Shown here one piece after another: positions 1-9,310 of a stretch of 64,000 nt of DNA (the first letter of the stretch is position 1; each line of letters begins with the position of its first letter). The stretch is from Winogradskyella bathintestinalis (lineage in GTDB: Bacteria; Bacteroidota; Bacteroidia; Flavobacteriales; Flavobacteriaceae), in NCBI RefSeq assembly GCF_030407435.1, contig NZ_JASDDK010000001.1:558001-622000 (forward strand), read 5' to 3'. The notes beneath the pieces were generated by a model. The model made no database searches. It had not been told where the DNA came from and was given only the letters and a program-made list of their open reading frames with translations. Made by a program: the position numbers and the translations under genes.

Positions 1-14
1 TTTAATGTCTTCAT
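1..14 (-). CDS. Possible start of a minus-strand gene cut by the window edge (pgk candidate)
   Basis: The first 14 bases read on the minus strand as ATG AAG ACA TTA AA, that is M-K-T-L-(K/N), and a TATATTTG -7 box lies 42 bases upstream of that ATG. Phosphoglycerate kinase of Flavobacteriaceae commonly begins MKTLNDF, so pgk is a reasonable guess. Four or five codons cannot establish identity. Sequence to the left of the window would decide it. Confidence 0.3.
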
Positions 15-55
15 GGGTATATAAATAAGAAATGAAAAATTTTTATTTTGATTTA

Positions 56-63
56 CAAATATA
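56..63 (-). promoter_or_regulatory. -7 promoter box for the gene leaving at the left edge
   Basis: Reads TATATTTG on the minus strand, an exact match to the Bacteroidota sigma-ABfr -7 consensus TAnnTTTG. It sits about 40 bases upstream of the possible ATG at position 14. No clear -33 TTG is seen at the usual spacing. Confidence 0.4.
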
Positions 64-244
64 AAGATTAACAAGTAAAAGTAATACTTTAAAGTGCTTC
101 AATTTTGTACGGTACTACCTTTATTTACGATAACCTTTTCGCTTTTCAATGTGATTTTTTTAAAAATTTAAATGAAAGATTTGAAAGAAATATTAAACCA
201 TTTTACTACTTAAAAAATCAATTTTTAGATTGACAAAAAAGGCA

Positions 245-252
245 TAGTTTTG
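245..252 (+). promoter_or_regulatory. -7 promoter box of holB
   Basis: TAGTTTTG matches TAnnTTTG and ends only 4 bases before the holB ATG at 257, so the transcript would be leaderless or nearly so. A TTG at 230-232 is too close to be a normal -33 element. Confidence 0.4.
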
Positions 253-256
253 CCTT

Positions 257-1414
257 ATGCAATTTTCTGAAGTTTTAGGACAACAACATATTAAAAACCA
301 CCTTACCACAAGCGTCGATGCAGGCAGAATTGCACATGCACAATTGTTTGTTGGCCCAGAGGGTTCTGGCACATTACCAATGGCATTGGCTTACGCTCAA
401 TATATTCTATGTAGCAATACCAATGGGGAAAACTCAGGTGGAAACGCCTCTTGTAATATTAAATTTAAGAATTTTTCGCATCCCGATTTGCATTTTGCAT
501 TTCCAGTAACTACAAGTGATAAAGTAAAAAGCAAACCCGTTTCTAGTTTCTATCTTGAAGAATGGCGACAACTTTTAAACCAACAGCCTTACGGTAATTT
601 ATTTGATTGGTACAAATTGCTTGGCGTGGATAACAAACAAGGACAAATTGGTGTCGATGAAGCATTACAAATTGTAAAATCCTTAACGCTAAAATCTTAT
701 GAAGGTGGTTATAAAGTGATGCTCATTTGGATGGCCGAAAAAATGAATACCCCAAGTGCTAATAAATTGCTGAAACTGATTGAAGAGCCTCCAGAAAAAA
801 CCATCTTTATTCTTATTGCTGAAGACGAGGAACAAATCATTAATACTATTCGTTCGCGCTGTCAAATTTTACATTTTCCTCCATTAGCAGAAGACGCTAT
901 TACTGAAGCTTTAGTTAAAAATTATCATATTGAAGAATCGGTTGCCATAAAAATTGCACATCAAGCTAATGGTAATTACAATAAGGCTTGTGATTTAATA
1001 TATCATGATAGTGAAGATATTCAATTTGAAAAATGGTTTGTGCTCTGGATTCGTTCAGCATTTAAGGCCAAAGGTAATAAGGCTGCAATTCACGATTTAA
1101 TTTCATGGTCTGAGGAAATTGCAAAAACTGGTCGTGAAACCCAAAAGAAATTTTTAGCTTTTTGTTTAAATTATTTTAGGCAAGCGTTATTGCTCAATTA
1201 TAAGGCTAATGAGCTGGTGTACCTAGAACCAAAATCGGACAATTTTAAACTCGAAAAATTTGCCCCTTTTGTACACGACTCAAATATTATGGAAATTTCA
1301 GAAGAATTGCAAAATGCTATTTATCATATTGAACGCAATGGCAATTCTAAAATTATACTAACGGATTTATCTATAAAATTGACGCGCTTATTGCATAAGA
1401 AGTCTTCTAGTTGA
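257..1414 (+). CDS. holB: DNA polymerase III delta' subunit (clamp-loader component)
   Basis: Delta' is the structural stator of the clamp loader that places the beta clamp on DNA. The N-terminus has an AAA+ fold with a degenerate P-loop: GPEGSGT at residues 33-39 lacks the GK[ST] lysine, as expected for a delta' that does not hydrolyse ATP. The clamp-loader hallmarks LLKLIEEPP and SRC (in IRSRCQILHF) follow. The length of 385 aa is normal for the Bacteroidota form. The zinc-binding cysteine cluster of gamma/tau is reduced to scattered Cys near residues 52-66. It is monocistronic, divergent from the gene at the left edge and convergent with the DUF4249 gene. The ATG at 257 follows a -7 box almost directly, which supports this start. 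Confidence 0.9.
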   Translation: MQFSEVLGQQHIKNHLTTSVDAGRIAHAQLFVGPEGSGTLPMALAYAQYILCSNTNGENSGGNASCNIKFKNFSHPDLHFAFPVTTSDKVKSKPVSSFYLEEWRQLLNQQPYGNLFDWYKLLGVDNKQGQIGVDEALQIVKSLTLKSYEGGYKVMLIWMAEKMNTPSANKLLKLIEEPPEKTIFILIAEDEEQIINTIRSRCQILHFPPLAEDAITEALVKNYHIEESVAIKIAHQANGNYNKACDLIYHDSEDIQFEKWFVLWIRSAFKAKGNKAAIHDLISWSEEIAKTGRETQKKFLAFCLNYFRQALLLNYKANELVYLEPKSDNFKLEKFAPFVHDSNIMEISEELQNAIYHIERNGNSKIILTDLSIKLTRLLHKKSSS

Positions 1415-1479
1415 AATAAATATCTTTAGTATTTCCTTTTTCAATTAAATTAAATTTTAGCAACAATGCTTTAAATATA

Positions 1480-2328
1480 TTACTCAAACGTATAGGTTAA
1501 CGTATCATATTCCGACAATCTAAAATACCCAAAAGCATAATTTTCTGAATTTGTAACATTGATACAATTTCCTCTCAACTCTGCAGGAATCGAGCTAAAT
1601 GGATTGCCTCCTCCGTAATACTGATCTAATAATAAACTTAAGTAATTGTAGTATCGCTCTGAAATGCCATATAAACTAATTTCTACAGTATCTCCTGGTA
1701 AGAATTCGGTTGAGTTTCCGTCATCATCCTCTTTATCGCGTTCAAAAAACTCGTCCATTTCGTTGCCATTGCTAAACTCATCTGACCCTGTATCTAAATT
1801 AGGAAATAACAACTCTTGATAATCGAACTTAGAAAAATAGAAGTTTTCTTCAGCTTCTGGATCATCCCAATAGATAGTTACATCTAAGACTTCATCGTCA
1901 AAACCTCCTTCTAGCGATTGCTCTGCCCTATTTATTGCAGGAACCGCAATCATTGTTTCTGTTGCAGTATAAACCTCATTATTATAAAGCACTTCTAAGG
2001 TAAATGTGTTATTAAATACTGGCGTAAAATTAGAAATGGTATAGGTACCATTGTTTTGGTCTGTAAAAATATATTCCGTACCAGAATCTATATTGGTAAC
2101 TTTCACTGAAGCACCAACCACTGTATTATCAATAGTAGTATCAAAATACGGCGTAGATGTGCTTAATATAATAGTTTGTTCATTTCCTGTCGTACCTTTT
2201 TGCCAATCTATAGAGGCTTCAATATTTAATCGTTCGGTTGCCGTTGGTACTTCTACATCAATAACATCGCTACATGAAGTAAAGCTCAGTAGGACTAAAA
2301 CAAAGGTTAATTTTATATAATTTGTCAT
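1480..2328 (-). CDS. DUF4249 lipoprotein, partner of the upstream TonB receptor
   Basis: This 282-residue protein begins MTNYIKLT at 2328. The reading frame is open further upstream, but that start would lie inside the preceding receptor gene, whereas the ATG at 2328 gives a clean lipoprotein signal with lipidated Cys19 (SFTSC-S). The body matches the DUF4249 pattern: an N-terminal beta-sandwich with 'IEASID' and 'NNGTYTISNFTPVFNNTF', then a variable C-terminal half. DUF4249 proteins are outer-membrane lipoproteins of unknown substrate, almost always encoded directly after a TonB-dependent receptor. Here only 4 bases separate it from the receptor stop, so the two are co-transcribed and probably translationally coupled. 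By analogy with SusD it may cap the receptor, but this is inference. Confidence 0.85.
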   Translation of the reverse strand: MTNYIKLTFVLVLLSFTSCSDVIDVEVPTATERLNIEASIDWQKGTTGNEQTIILSTSTPYFDTTIDNTVVGASVKVTNIDSGTEYIFTDQNNGTYTISNFTPVFNNTFTLEVLYNNEVYTATETMIAVPAINRAEQSLEGGFDDEVLDVTIYWDDPEAEENFYFSKFDYQELLFPNLDTGSDEFSNGNEMDEFFERDKEDDDGNSTEFLPGDTVEISLYGISERYYNYLSLLLDQYYGGGNPFSSIPAELRGNCINVTNSENYAFGYFRLSEYDTLTYTFE

Positions 2329-2332
2329 GATA

Positions 2333-4708
2333 TTAAAATTTAAAATTATAAGTGACTGAAGGGATGATTCCGAAAATGGCAGTTCTAGTGGCTTCATTTA
2401 CTCCGGTATCTTCATTTTGATTAAACGAAATTGAGGCCGCATTTTTTCGGTTATACAAATTATAAATGCCGAACACCCACTCTCCTTTCCAACGTTTATC
2501 AATGTTACTATTTGGTATATATGTTGCCGACAGATCAAGACGGTGGTATGCTGGTAAGCGGCTTTCATTTCTACCAGAATAACTTGCTATAGATAAGTCT
2601 TCGTAAATATATTGACTATTTGGGTACGTTACCGGTCGCCCTGTTTGGTACACTAAATTAGCACTAAAGTCCCATTTTTTGCTGAAATTATAAATTCCTG
2701 TTAATGACACATCATGAGTTCTATCGTAAGGTGTATTGTACCATTTTCCATTATTAATGCCAGGTCCACCAGCTTTTCCTCCAGTTGTTTTTTGTTCGGA
2801 TTTAGACCATGTATAAGCCAACCAACCTGTTAACTTTCCTTCGTTTTTTCTAAGCATTACTTCCAATCCGTAAGCTCTGGCTTCACCATTTAAGATTTCT
2901 GTTTCAATATTATTATTTCCTATTAAATCAGAACCGTCAACGTAATCAATTCGGTTATCGGTAGTTTTATAATACGTTTCTAATTCTATTGAATATTTGC
3001 TGTCATTAATATTACGGTAGTATCCTATAGCGTACTGATTGGCTTGCTGTGGTTTTATATATTTACCACTAGGAGTCCAAACATCTAAAGGCGTCACAGA
3101 AGCGGTATTAGACAGTAAATGCAAATACTGTGAAGTTCTGGTATAACTTGCTTTAACAGAAGAGAAATCATTGAGCTGGTAAGACAACCCTAATCTAGGT
3201 TCTAAATTATTGAAGGTTTTTATAGATTCACTTTTCTCATAAAAGGTTTCACCGTTTTCTTCTCCTTCTTCATAAATTCCTATTAGGCTATTATATACTA
3301 AGGGTTGGTCGTCAATGTAGGTGGTGATATATTGACCCCCTAATCTTGAAAATCGACTGTATCGCAGTCCATACTGAGCTGTCAATTTATCGGTTATTTT
3401 GTGCTCTGCACTAACATAAACACCACTTTCGAATGCTCGCTTTTGTTCTAGTTTTAAATAGTTTATTGGTGACGTTTCATCAGTAGGTTTTATCTCGCCT
3501 GGATTTAAATTATATAAAATCCCGCTGACACCAAAGTCTAATTTTATTTTTTCATTGATATAGTATCCTAAATCATATTTTAGATTGTAATTGTTAATAT
3601 CTGCTACCCAATCGAGTTGTATGAAATCTAATATAATTTGATAATCGTATTTACTATAAATTAAAGATAAATTCGAAAACAATTTATCATTATAAACGTG
3701 GTTCCATCTTAAATTGGCTGACGTATTTCCATATTGATTTTTAATAAGACTTGAAATATCGAAAATATCTCTTCCAAAATAACCCGAAAGATAAACACGG
3801 TTATTTTCATTTATTTCGTAGTTGGTTTTGAGATTGATATCATAAAATGAAAGTTTACTATCTTCTACGGCTTCAATTAACGGCATAAATAAATGCGCAT
3901 ATGATGTTCTGCCAGCAATTAAAAATGATCCTTTCTTTTTAAATAATGGCGCTTCAGCAGCTAAACGACTAGAAATTAAACCTATACCACCATTTAGCGT
4001 GAATTTTTTACTATTACCGTCCTTTTGTCTAATATCTAATACCGAAGACACACGACCTCCAAATTTTGCCGGAATATCTCCCTTATATAATTTTATATCC
4101 TTTATAGCATCGGTATTAAAAACAGAAAAGAATCCGAAAAAATGAGAGGTATTATAAATAATGGCTTCATCAAGCAGTACTAGGTTCTGATCTGCTGCAC
4201 CACCTCTCACATTAAATCCCGCTGACCCTTCACCACTATTAGTAACACCAGGCAGCATTTGTATGGATTTAATAACATCAACCTCTCCCAAAACCGCAGG
4301 CATTTTCTTTATGGTGGTTGAATTTAATTTAGAAACACTCATTTGAGGCTTCTTAATATTTACACGTTCTGGCTCGTCTGCATTTATAATAACTTCATCT
4401 AGCAAAGTTTCGGATTCTTTAATCTCAAAATTTAAAGTCTGATCCGTATTTAAATTTATTTCTTTAAAAATATCTTCAAAACCCACGTAAGAAATAATTA
4501 ACGTATAACTGTCCTTAGGTGCAGTAATAGAATAAAAGCCATATTCATTGGTCGTAGTGCCTATTGTTGTTCCTTTAAGAAAAACAGACGCACCAAATAC
4601 CGTTTCACCATTTGAAAAATCCTTTACCGTCCCTCGTATAGTGTGAGTTTCTTGAGAGAAAATAAATTGACTTAAGCCTAAAATTATGACTAAAAAAACA
4701 TGTTTCAT
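2333..4708 (-). CDS. TonB-dependent outer-membrane receptor with carboxypeptidase-regulatory-like domain
   Basis: This 791-residue protein has a Sec signal peptide (cleavage after about residue 18), a carboxypeptidase-regulatory-like beta-sandwich (about 20-105, 'GTVKDFSNGETVFGASVFLKGTTIGT'-type), a plug domain (about 125-230, with 'GEGSAGFNVRGGAADQNLVLLDEAIIYN'-like text) and a 22-strand-type barrel ending in aromatic F-K-F at the C-terminus. It should import a ligand across the outer membrane using TonB energy. It is shorter than SusC-type receptors and is partnered with a DUF4249 lipoprotein rather than SusD, so a polysaccharide substrate is less likely; iron or a peptide is possible. The substrate is not visible. 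A 15-base inverted repeat lies about 105 bases upstream. Confidence 0.88.
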   Translation of the reverse strand: MKHVFLVIILGLSQFIFSQETHTIRGTVKDFSNGETVFGASVFLKGTTIGTTTNEYGFYSITAPKDSYTLIISYVGFEDIFKEINLNTDQTLNFEIKESETLLDEVIINADEPERVNIKKPQMSVSKLNSTTIKKMPAVLGEVDVIKSIQMLPGVTNSGEGSAGFNVRGGAADQNLVLLDEAIIYNTSHFFGFFSVFNTDAIKDIKLYKGDIPAKFGGRVSSVLDIRQKDGNSKKFTLNGGIGLISSRLAAEAPLFKKKGSFLIAGRTSYAHLFMPLIEAVEDSKLSFYDINLKTNYEINENNRVYLSGYFGRDIFDISSLIKNQYGNTSANLRWNHVYNDKLFSNLSLIYSKYDYQIILDFIQLDWVADINNYNLKYDLGYYINEKIKLDFGVSGILYNLNPGEIKPTDETSPINYLKLEQKRAFESGVYVSAEHKITDKLTAQYGLRYSRFSRLGGQYITTYIDDQPLVYNSLIGIYEEGEENGETFYEKSESIKTFNNLEPRLGLSYQLNDFSSVKASYTRTSQYLHLLSNTASVTPLDVWTPSGKYIKPQQANQYAIGYYRNINDSKYSIELETYYKTTDNRIDYVDGSDLIGNNNIETEILNGEARAYGLEVMLRKNEGKLTGWLAYTWSKSEQKTTGGKAGGPGINNGKWYNTPYDRTHDVSLTGIYNFSKKWDFSANLVYQTGRPVTYPNSQYIYEDLSIASYSGRNESRLPAYHRLDLSATYIPNSNIDKRWKGEWVFGIYNLYNRKNAASISFNQNEDTGVNEATRTAIFGIIPSVTYNFKF

Positions 4709-4813
4709 TTGATCTTAATTGTATGATTAATTTATAGACGTTTTAAGCATGAATAAGTTACATAATGTTAAACGCATTATACTTTTAATTATGCGCAAGT
4801 ATATATTTTATTG

Positions 4814-4828
4814 TAGTGTGAAACACTA
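4814..4828. promoter_or_regulatory. Inverted repeat upstream of the TonB receptor
   Basis: TAGTGT-GAA-ACACTA is a perfect 6-base inverted repeat with a 3-base centre, about 105 bases upstream of the receptor start. It could be an operator for the receptor/DUF4249 operon, and it also sits next to the ompH terminator. No regulator is identified. Confidence 0.25.
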
Positions 4829-4840
4829 AATTTACGTAAT

Positions 4841-4869
4841 GAAAAAAGCCAAGTGTTTTAAACTTGGCT
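4841..4869 (-). terminator. Rho-independent terminator of the OmpH-like gene
   Basis: An 8-bp stem AGCCAAGT/ACTTGGCT with a 7-base loop, followed on the minus strand by six T residues. It lies 26 bases past the stop of the OmpH-like gene. Confidence 0.8.
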
Positions 4870-4894
4870 CTCTACTATTTACATTTGATAGTGC

Positions 4895-5452
4895 TTAATT
4901 TTTAGGAGTTTCTTCTGAAGATTCTTCTGTCTTAGATTCGTTTCCTTTGTAATCCGCATTTATAGCTTCAGTGACCACATCAGTAATATCATTAGCGTCT
5001 TTACCATACATTACACTACCCGCTTGGTTTTTTCCAAGAATAAAAGTATAACCATTCTTTTTTCCATAGTCTGCTACAAATGCATTCATCTTTGAAATTA
5101 CAGAATCCATTTCTGTACTAAACATCTGTTCCATCTGTTGTTGTTGCATCTGCATTTGTTGTTGAACAGGTTGCCATTTTTGTGAAAATGTCTGAGATTC
5201 TTCTTGTTGTTTTTGTGGTGACATTTTAGACAAACGTTGCTGTATCGACTGCATCTCCATTTGGTATACTTGTGCAATACTATCTCTTTGTTTCGAAAAA
5301 TTATCATTTTGAGTTTTGAATCTTTCTTCGATATCAATTTTCATTTGATAAGCTTCAATCACTTCGCCATTATCTACGAAAGCGATTTTTTGTTGTTCTT
5401 GGCAAGATGCTAAAGCGACTAGAGCTGTTAAGCCTAAAATTATTCTCTTCAT
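4895..5452 (-). CDS. OmpH/Skp-family periplasmic chaperone-like lipoprotein
   Basis: The protein has 185 residues. The signal ends LVALASC-Q, giving a lipidated Cys17, unlike soluble E. coli Skp. After 'KIAFVDNGEVIEAYQMKIDIEERFK', typical of OmpH, comes a long Gln/Met-rich helical region (about 50-125, with runs of QQQ and MQMQQQQM) that would form the coiled-coil tentacles of Skp. The C-terminal part 'YTFILGK...GSVMYGKDANDITDVVTEAIN' is the conserved OmpH end. The protein should hold unfolded outer-membrane proteins in the periplasm. The last 15 residues are acidic and Ser/Glu-rich. It is monocistronic with its own terminator. Confidence 0.85.
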   Translation of the reverse strand: MKRIILGLTALVALASCQEQQKIAFVDNGEVIEAYQMKIDIEERFKTQNDNFSKQRDSIAQVYQMEMQSIQQRLSKMSPQKQQEESQTFSQKWQPVQQQMQMQQQQMEQMFSTEMDSVISKMNAFVADYGKKNGYTFILGKNQAGSVMYGKDANDITDVVTEAINADYKGNESKTEESSEETPKN

Positions 5453-5664
5453 AATTATTTTTTAATTTAATTTTTGCAAATGTATAAAAGTTAGTCTGTG
5501 TTTACCTAAATTATTTTAGTATTCATATTTTCTATTGAAATAAGCTACTGGTATTGATAATTATAATGGAAAACAACCTCAAATAAGGCGTTTTAAGCCT
5601 GCTTTAAACTTTTTTGGGGTTATATTATAATAACAATAATAATCCAAGATTATACGTTTCTATA

Positions 5665-6525
5665 TTAAGAATTTTCATTACTTAAGAGATATATGTGCGA
5701 AGAATACTCGTTAGTGTGTTTTGCTTTGCGATTCGATCGCCACCCAATCCACAAAGCTTTAATAGGATTCATAAAACCCAATTTATATTTTTCTGAAAGC
5801 AAGCAAACATAATATGCATCAAATTTCATTGGTAATGTATTAATCAATGAAAGTCCTTCTTTGTTGAATAATTTTACAATTGATGTTTTAGAAAAATGCC
5901 AAAGATGACGTGGCACATCAAAAGCTGCCCAAAAGCCTTTATAATAAGCCGCATCATAACTTTTAAAATTAGGAACTGCGATTACTAAAGTCCCATTAGG
6001 TTTTAATAATGACTTAAACAAAGCTATGTGCATATCTAAATCTGGTAAATGCTCTAAAACATGCCATAGTGTAATAACGTCAAAACTATGAGGTTTTAAT
6101 TCTTTTAATTCATCGCTTTGGTGTACCGCATTATTTGTTTTTGAATTAGCAATATCACGTGCATTTTCGTCTGGTTCAATCCCTGTTATTTGCCAATTAT
6201 TTTTTAGCGCAGTTTCTAAAAAATCCCCTGTTCCGCATCCAACATCTAAAAGTGTTTTTGACTCTGACTGAAAAGAATTAATTAATCTCAATTTTTTCTT
6301 TAAAGAAATTTCTCTCACTTTATGATAAGTTAATTCCAACAGATTTCGCTTTTTATCGGTATGCGAAATGTAATCTTCACTTTTATAATATTCTGAAAGT
6401 TTTTGACCTTTGGGTTGCGGATAAGTTTCCAACATATCGAGTTCCTTATTGTGTAATAATTGAAACTCATCTTTTGAGACGGAATGGTCTTTTAAGGTTA
6501 GGTATGTTCGTTTATTTTCTGGCAC
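5665..6525 (-). CDS. Class I SAM-dependent methyltransferase
   Basis: This 286-residue protein has a Methyltransf_23-type core: motif I 'LLDVGCGTGDFLETA' (about residues 90-105), the acidic end of beta-2 'ITGIEPDENA', and 'FDVITLWHVLEHLPD', which is typical of methyltransferases acting on small molecules or glycan and quinone intermediates. The N-terminal 60 residues contain 'LLHNKELDMLETYPQP', as in Bacteroidota cell-envelope methyltransferases. The start is a GTG at 6525; no ATG is available between the upstream in-frame stop and the conserved region. The substrate is unknown. It is monocistronic and lies downstream of mnmG, 353 bases away. Confidence 0.75.
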   Translation of the reverse strand: MPENKRTYLTLKDHSVSKDEFQLLHNKELDMLETYPQPKGQKLSEYYKSEDYISHTDKKRNLLELTYHKVREISLKKKLRLINSFQSESKTLLDVGCGTGDFLETALKNNWQITGIEPDENARDIANSKTNNAVHQSDELKELKPHSFDVITLWHVLEHLPDLDMHIALFKSLLKPNGTLVIAVPNFKSYDAAYYKGFWAAFDVPRHLWHFSKTSIVKLFNKEGLSLINTLPMKFDAYYVCLLSEKYKLGFMNPIKALWIGWRSNRKAKHTNEYSSHIYLLSNENS

Positions 6526-6878
6526 TAATTCGATGGTAATTATTGTTTAACAAATATCAATTTTAAGCTTAAAAAAAATCATCCTTTAATAGTATTCAGA
6601 TTTCTAACACCTCTAAAGTTCCCTCTCAAGGAGACAATAGTTCTAATAATATTTCAGTAATTATGATTACAGCCATTTGTTTCAACGCACCTTTTATTTT
6701 CAGTTAGTAAAATTTTTAATCTATAAATTGTACACTTGAGAATTAGAGAAACTAAATATTATTTTGTTTTTAAACTACCGAACAAAGCTCTTAAATGTAT
6801 TTGTTAAAACCAAATAAACTACTGTTCCACGTGGAACAACAATATATAGTTTCATGAGATTTCAGCTTCCACAGATAT
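6526..6878. other. Intergenic region between mnmG and the methyltransferase gene
   Basis: These 353 AT-rich bases hold the parS-like palindrome at 6823-6838 and no convincing reading frame, RNA gene or strong terminator. The methyltransferase promoter must lie here, but I cannot place it. Confidence 0.5.
6823..6838. other. parS-like centromere site 1
   Basis: TGTTCCACGTGGAACA is a perfect 16-base palindrome. It matches the ParB-binding parS consensus TGTTNCACGTGNAACA and is the form known from Pseudomonas. It lies 40 bases past the mnmG stop. The same 16 bases recur on the other side of mnmG. Confidence 0.75.
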
Positions 6879-8750
<1,872 letters not shown>

Positions 8751-8765
8751 AGTGAAATTTCTTTT

Positions 8766-8781
8766 TGTTCCACGTGGAACA
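8766..8781. other. parS-like centromere site 2
   Basis: TGTTCCACGTGGAACA, identical to the palindrome at 6823-6838, in the mnmG leader 16 bases before the start codon. The two copies bracket mnmG about 1.94 kb apart. I saw no third copy when scanning the window for CACGTG cores with matching flanks. Confidence 0.75.
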
Positions 8782-8874
8782 ATTACATTCCTTTGTAATA
8801 AGGAATAATTATTAATAACGTTTATTAATACTTATAAAAATCTATTCGTTAATTGAACTGAAAATTAAAGCGTG

Positions 8875-8882
8875 CAAATATA
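8875..8882 (-). promoter_or_regulatory. -7 promoter box of mnmG
   Basis: TATATTTG on the minus strand, followed by CAC as in many flavobacterial promoters, just downstream of the ybeY stop. It implies a leader of about 120 bases that includes parS site 2 and an ATTCCTT/AAGGAAT hairpin at 8787-8806. Confidence 0.5.
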
Positions 8883-8899
8883 CAACGAAAACGTAAGTG

Positions 8900-9310
8900 C
8901 TAATTTCGTTTAGATAAATAGAGATCTTCTTTTGAACGCATTGTTTTTTCGTCAGCTTCTGACTTATCTTTATATCCACAATAGTGTAAGATACCGTGAA
9001 TAATTACGCGTGCTAATTCGTCTTCAAATGAAACCTCGAAATCAGATGCATTTTCCTTGACCCTATCTACTGAAATGTAAATATCGCCATGTAGTTCCTT
9101 TCCTACTGAGTAATCAAAACTAATAATGTCGGTTAATGTATCGTGATTTAAGAAATCAACATTTAACTTATGCAGATAATCATCAGAACAAAAAACATAA
9201 TTTATTTCCCCTTCCTTGCAATTTTCTTCCAAGATGGTGTTGGAAATCCAGTTAGAAATAACCTCTGGTTTATCCAGTGTAAAATCAGTTTCGTAGTTAA
9301 AGCTAATCAT
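8900..9310 (-). CDS. ybeY: rRNA maturation endoribonuclease YbeY
   Basis: YbeY is a metal-dependent RNase used in 16S rRNA 3'-end maturation and ribosome quality control. This 136-residue protein has the UPF0054 pattern 'LNVDFLNHDTLTDIISFDYS' and the metal motif HGILHYCGYKD near residues 105-115. The first two zinc-ligand histidines are present. The third position, His in E. coli (HGxLHLxGYDH), is not His here ('GYKDK'), as in other Bacteroidota YbeY as I recall them. The ATG overlaps the stop of the upstream DUF4175 gene by 8 bases (ATGATTAG), so translation is probably coupled to that gene. Confidence 0.9.
   Translation of the reverse strand: MISFNYETDFTLDKPEVISNWISNTILEENCKEGEINYVFCSDDYLHKLNVDFLNHDTLTDIISFDYSVGKELHGDIYISVDRVKENASDFEVSFEDELARVIIHGILHYCGYKDKSEADEKTMRSKEDLYLSKRN

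Noticed and set aside
6145..6156. Another CACGTG core in the methyltransferase gene
   Set aside because: Flanks (TATCACGTGCAT) do not match the parS consensus and it lies inside coding sequence.
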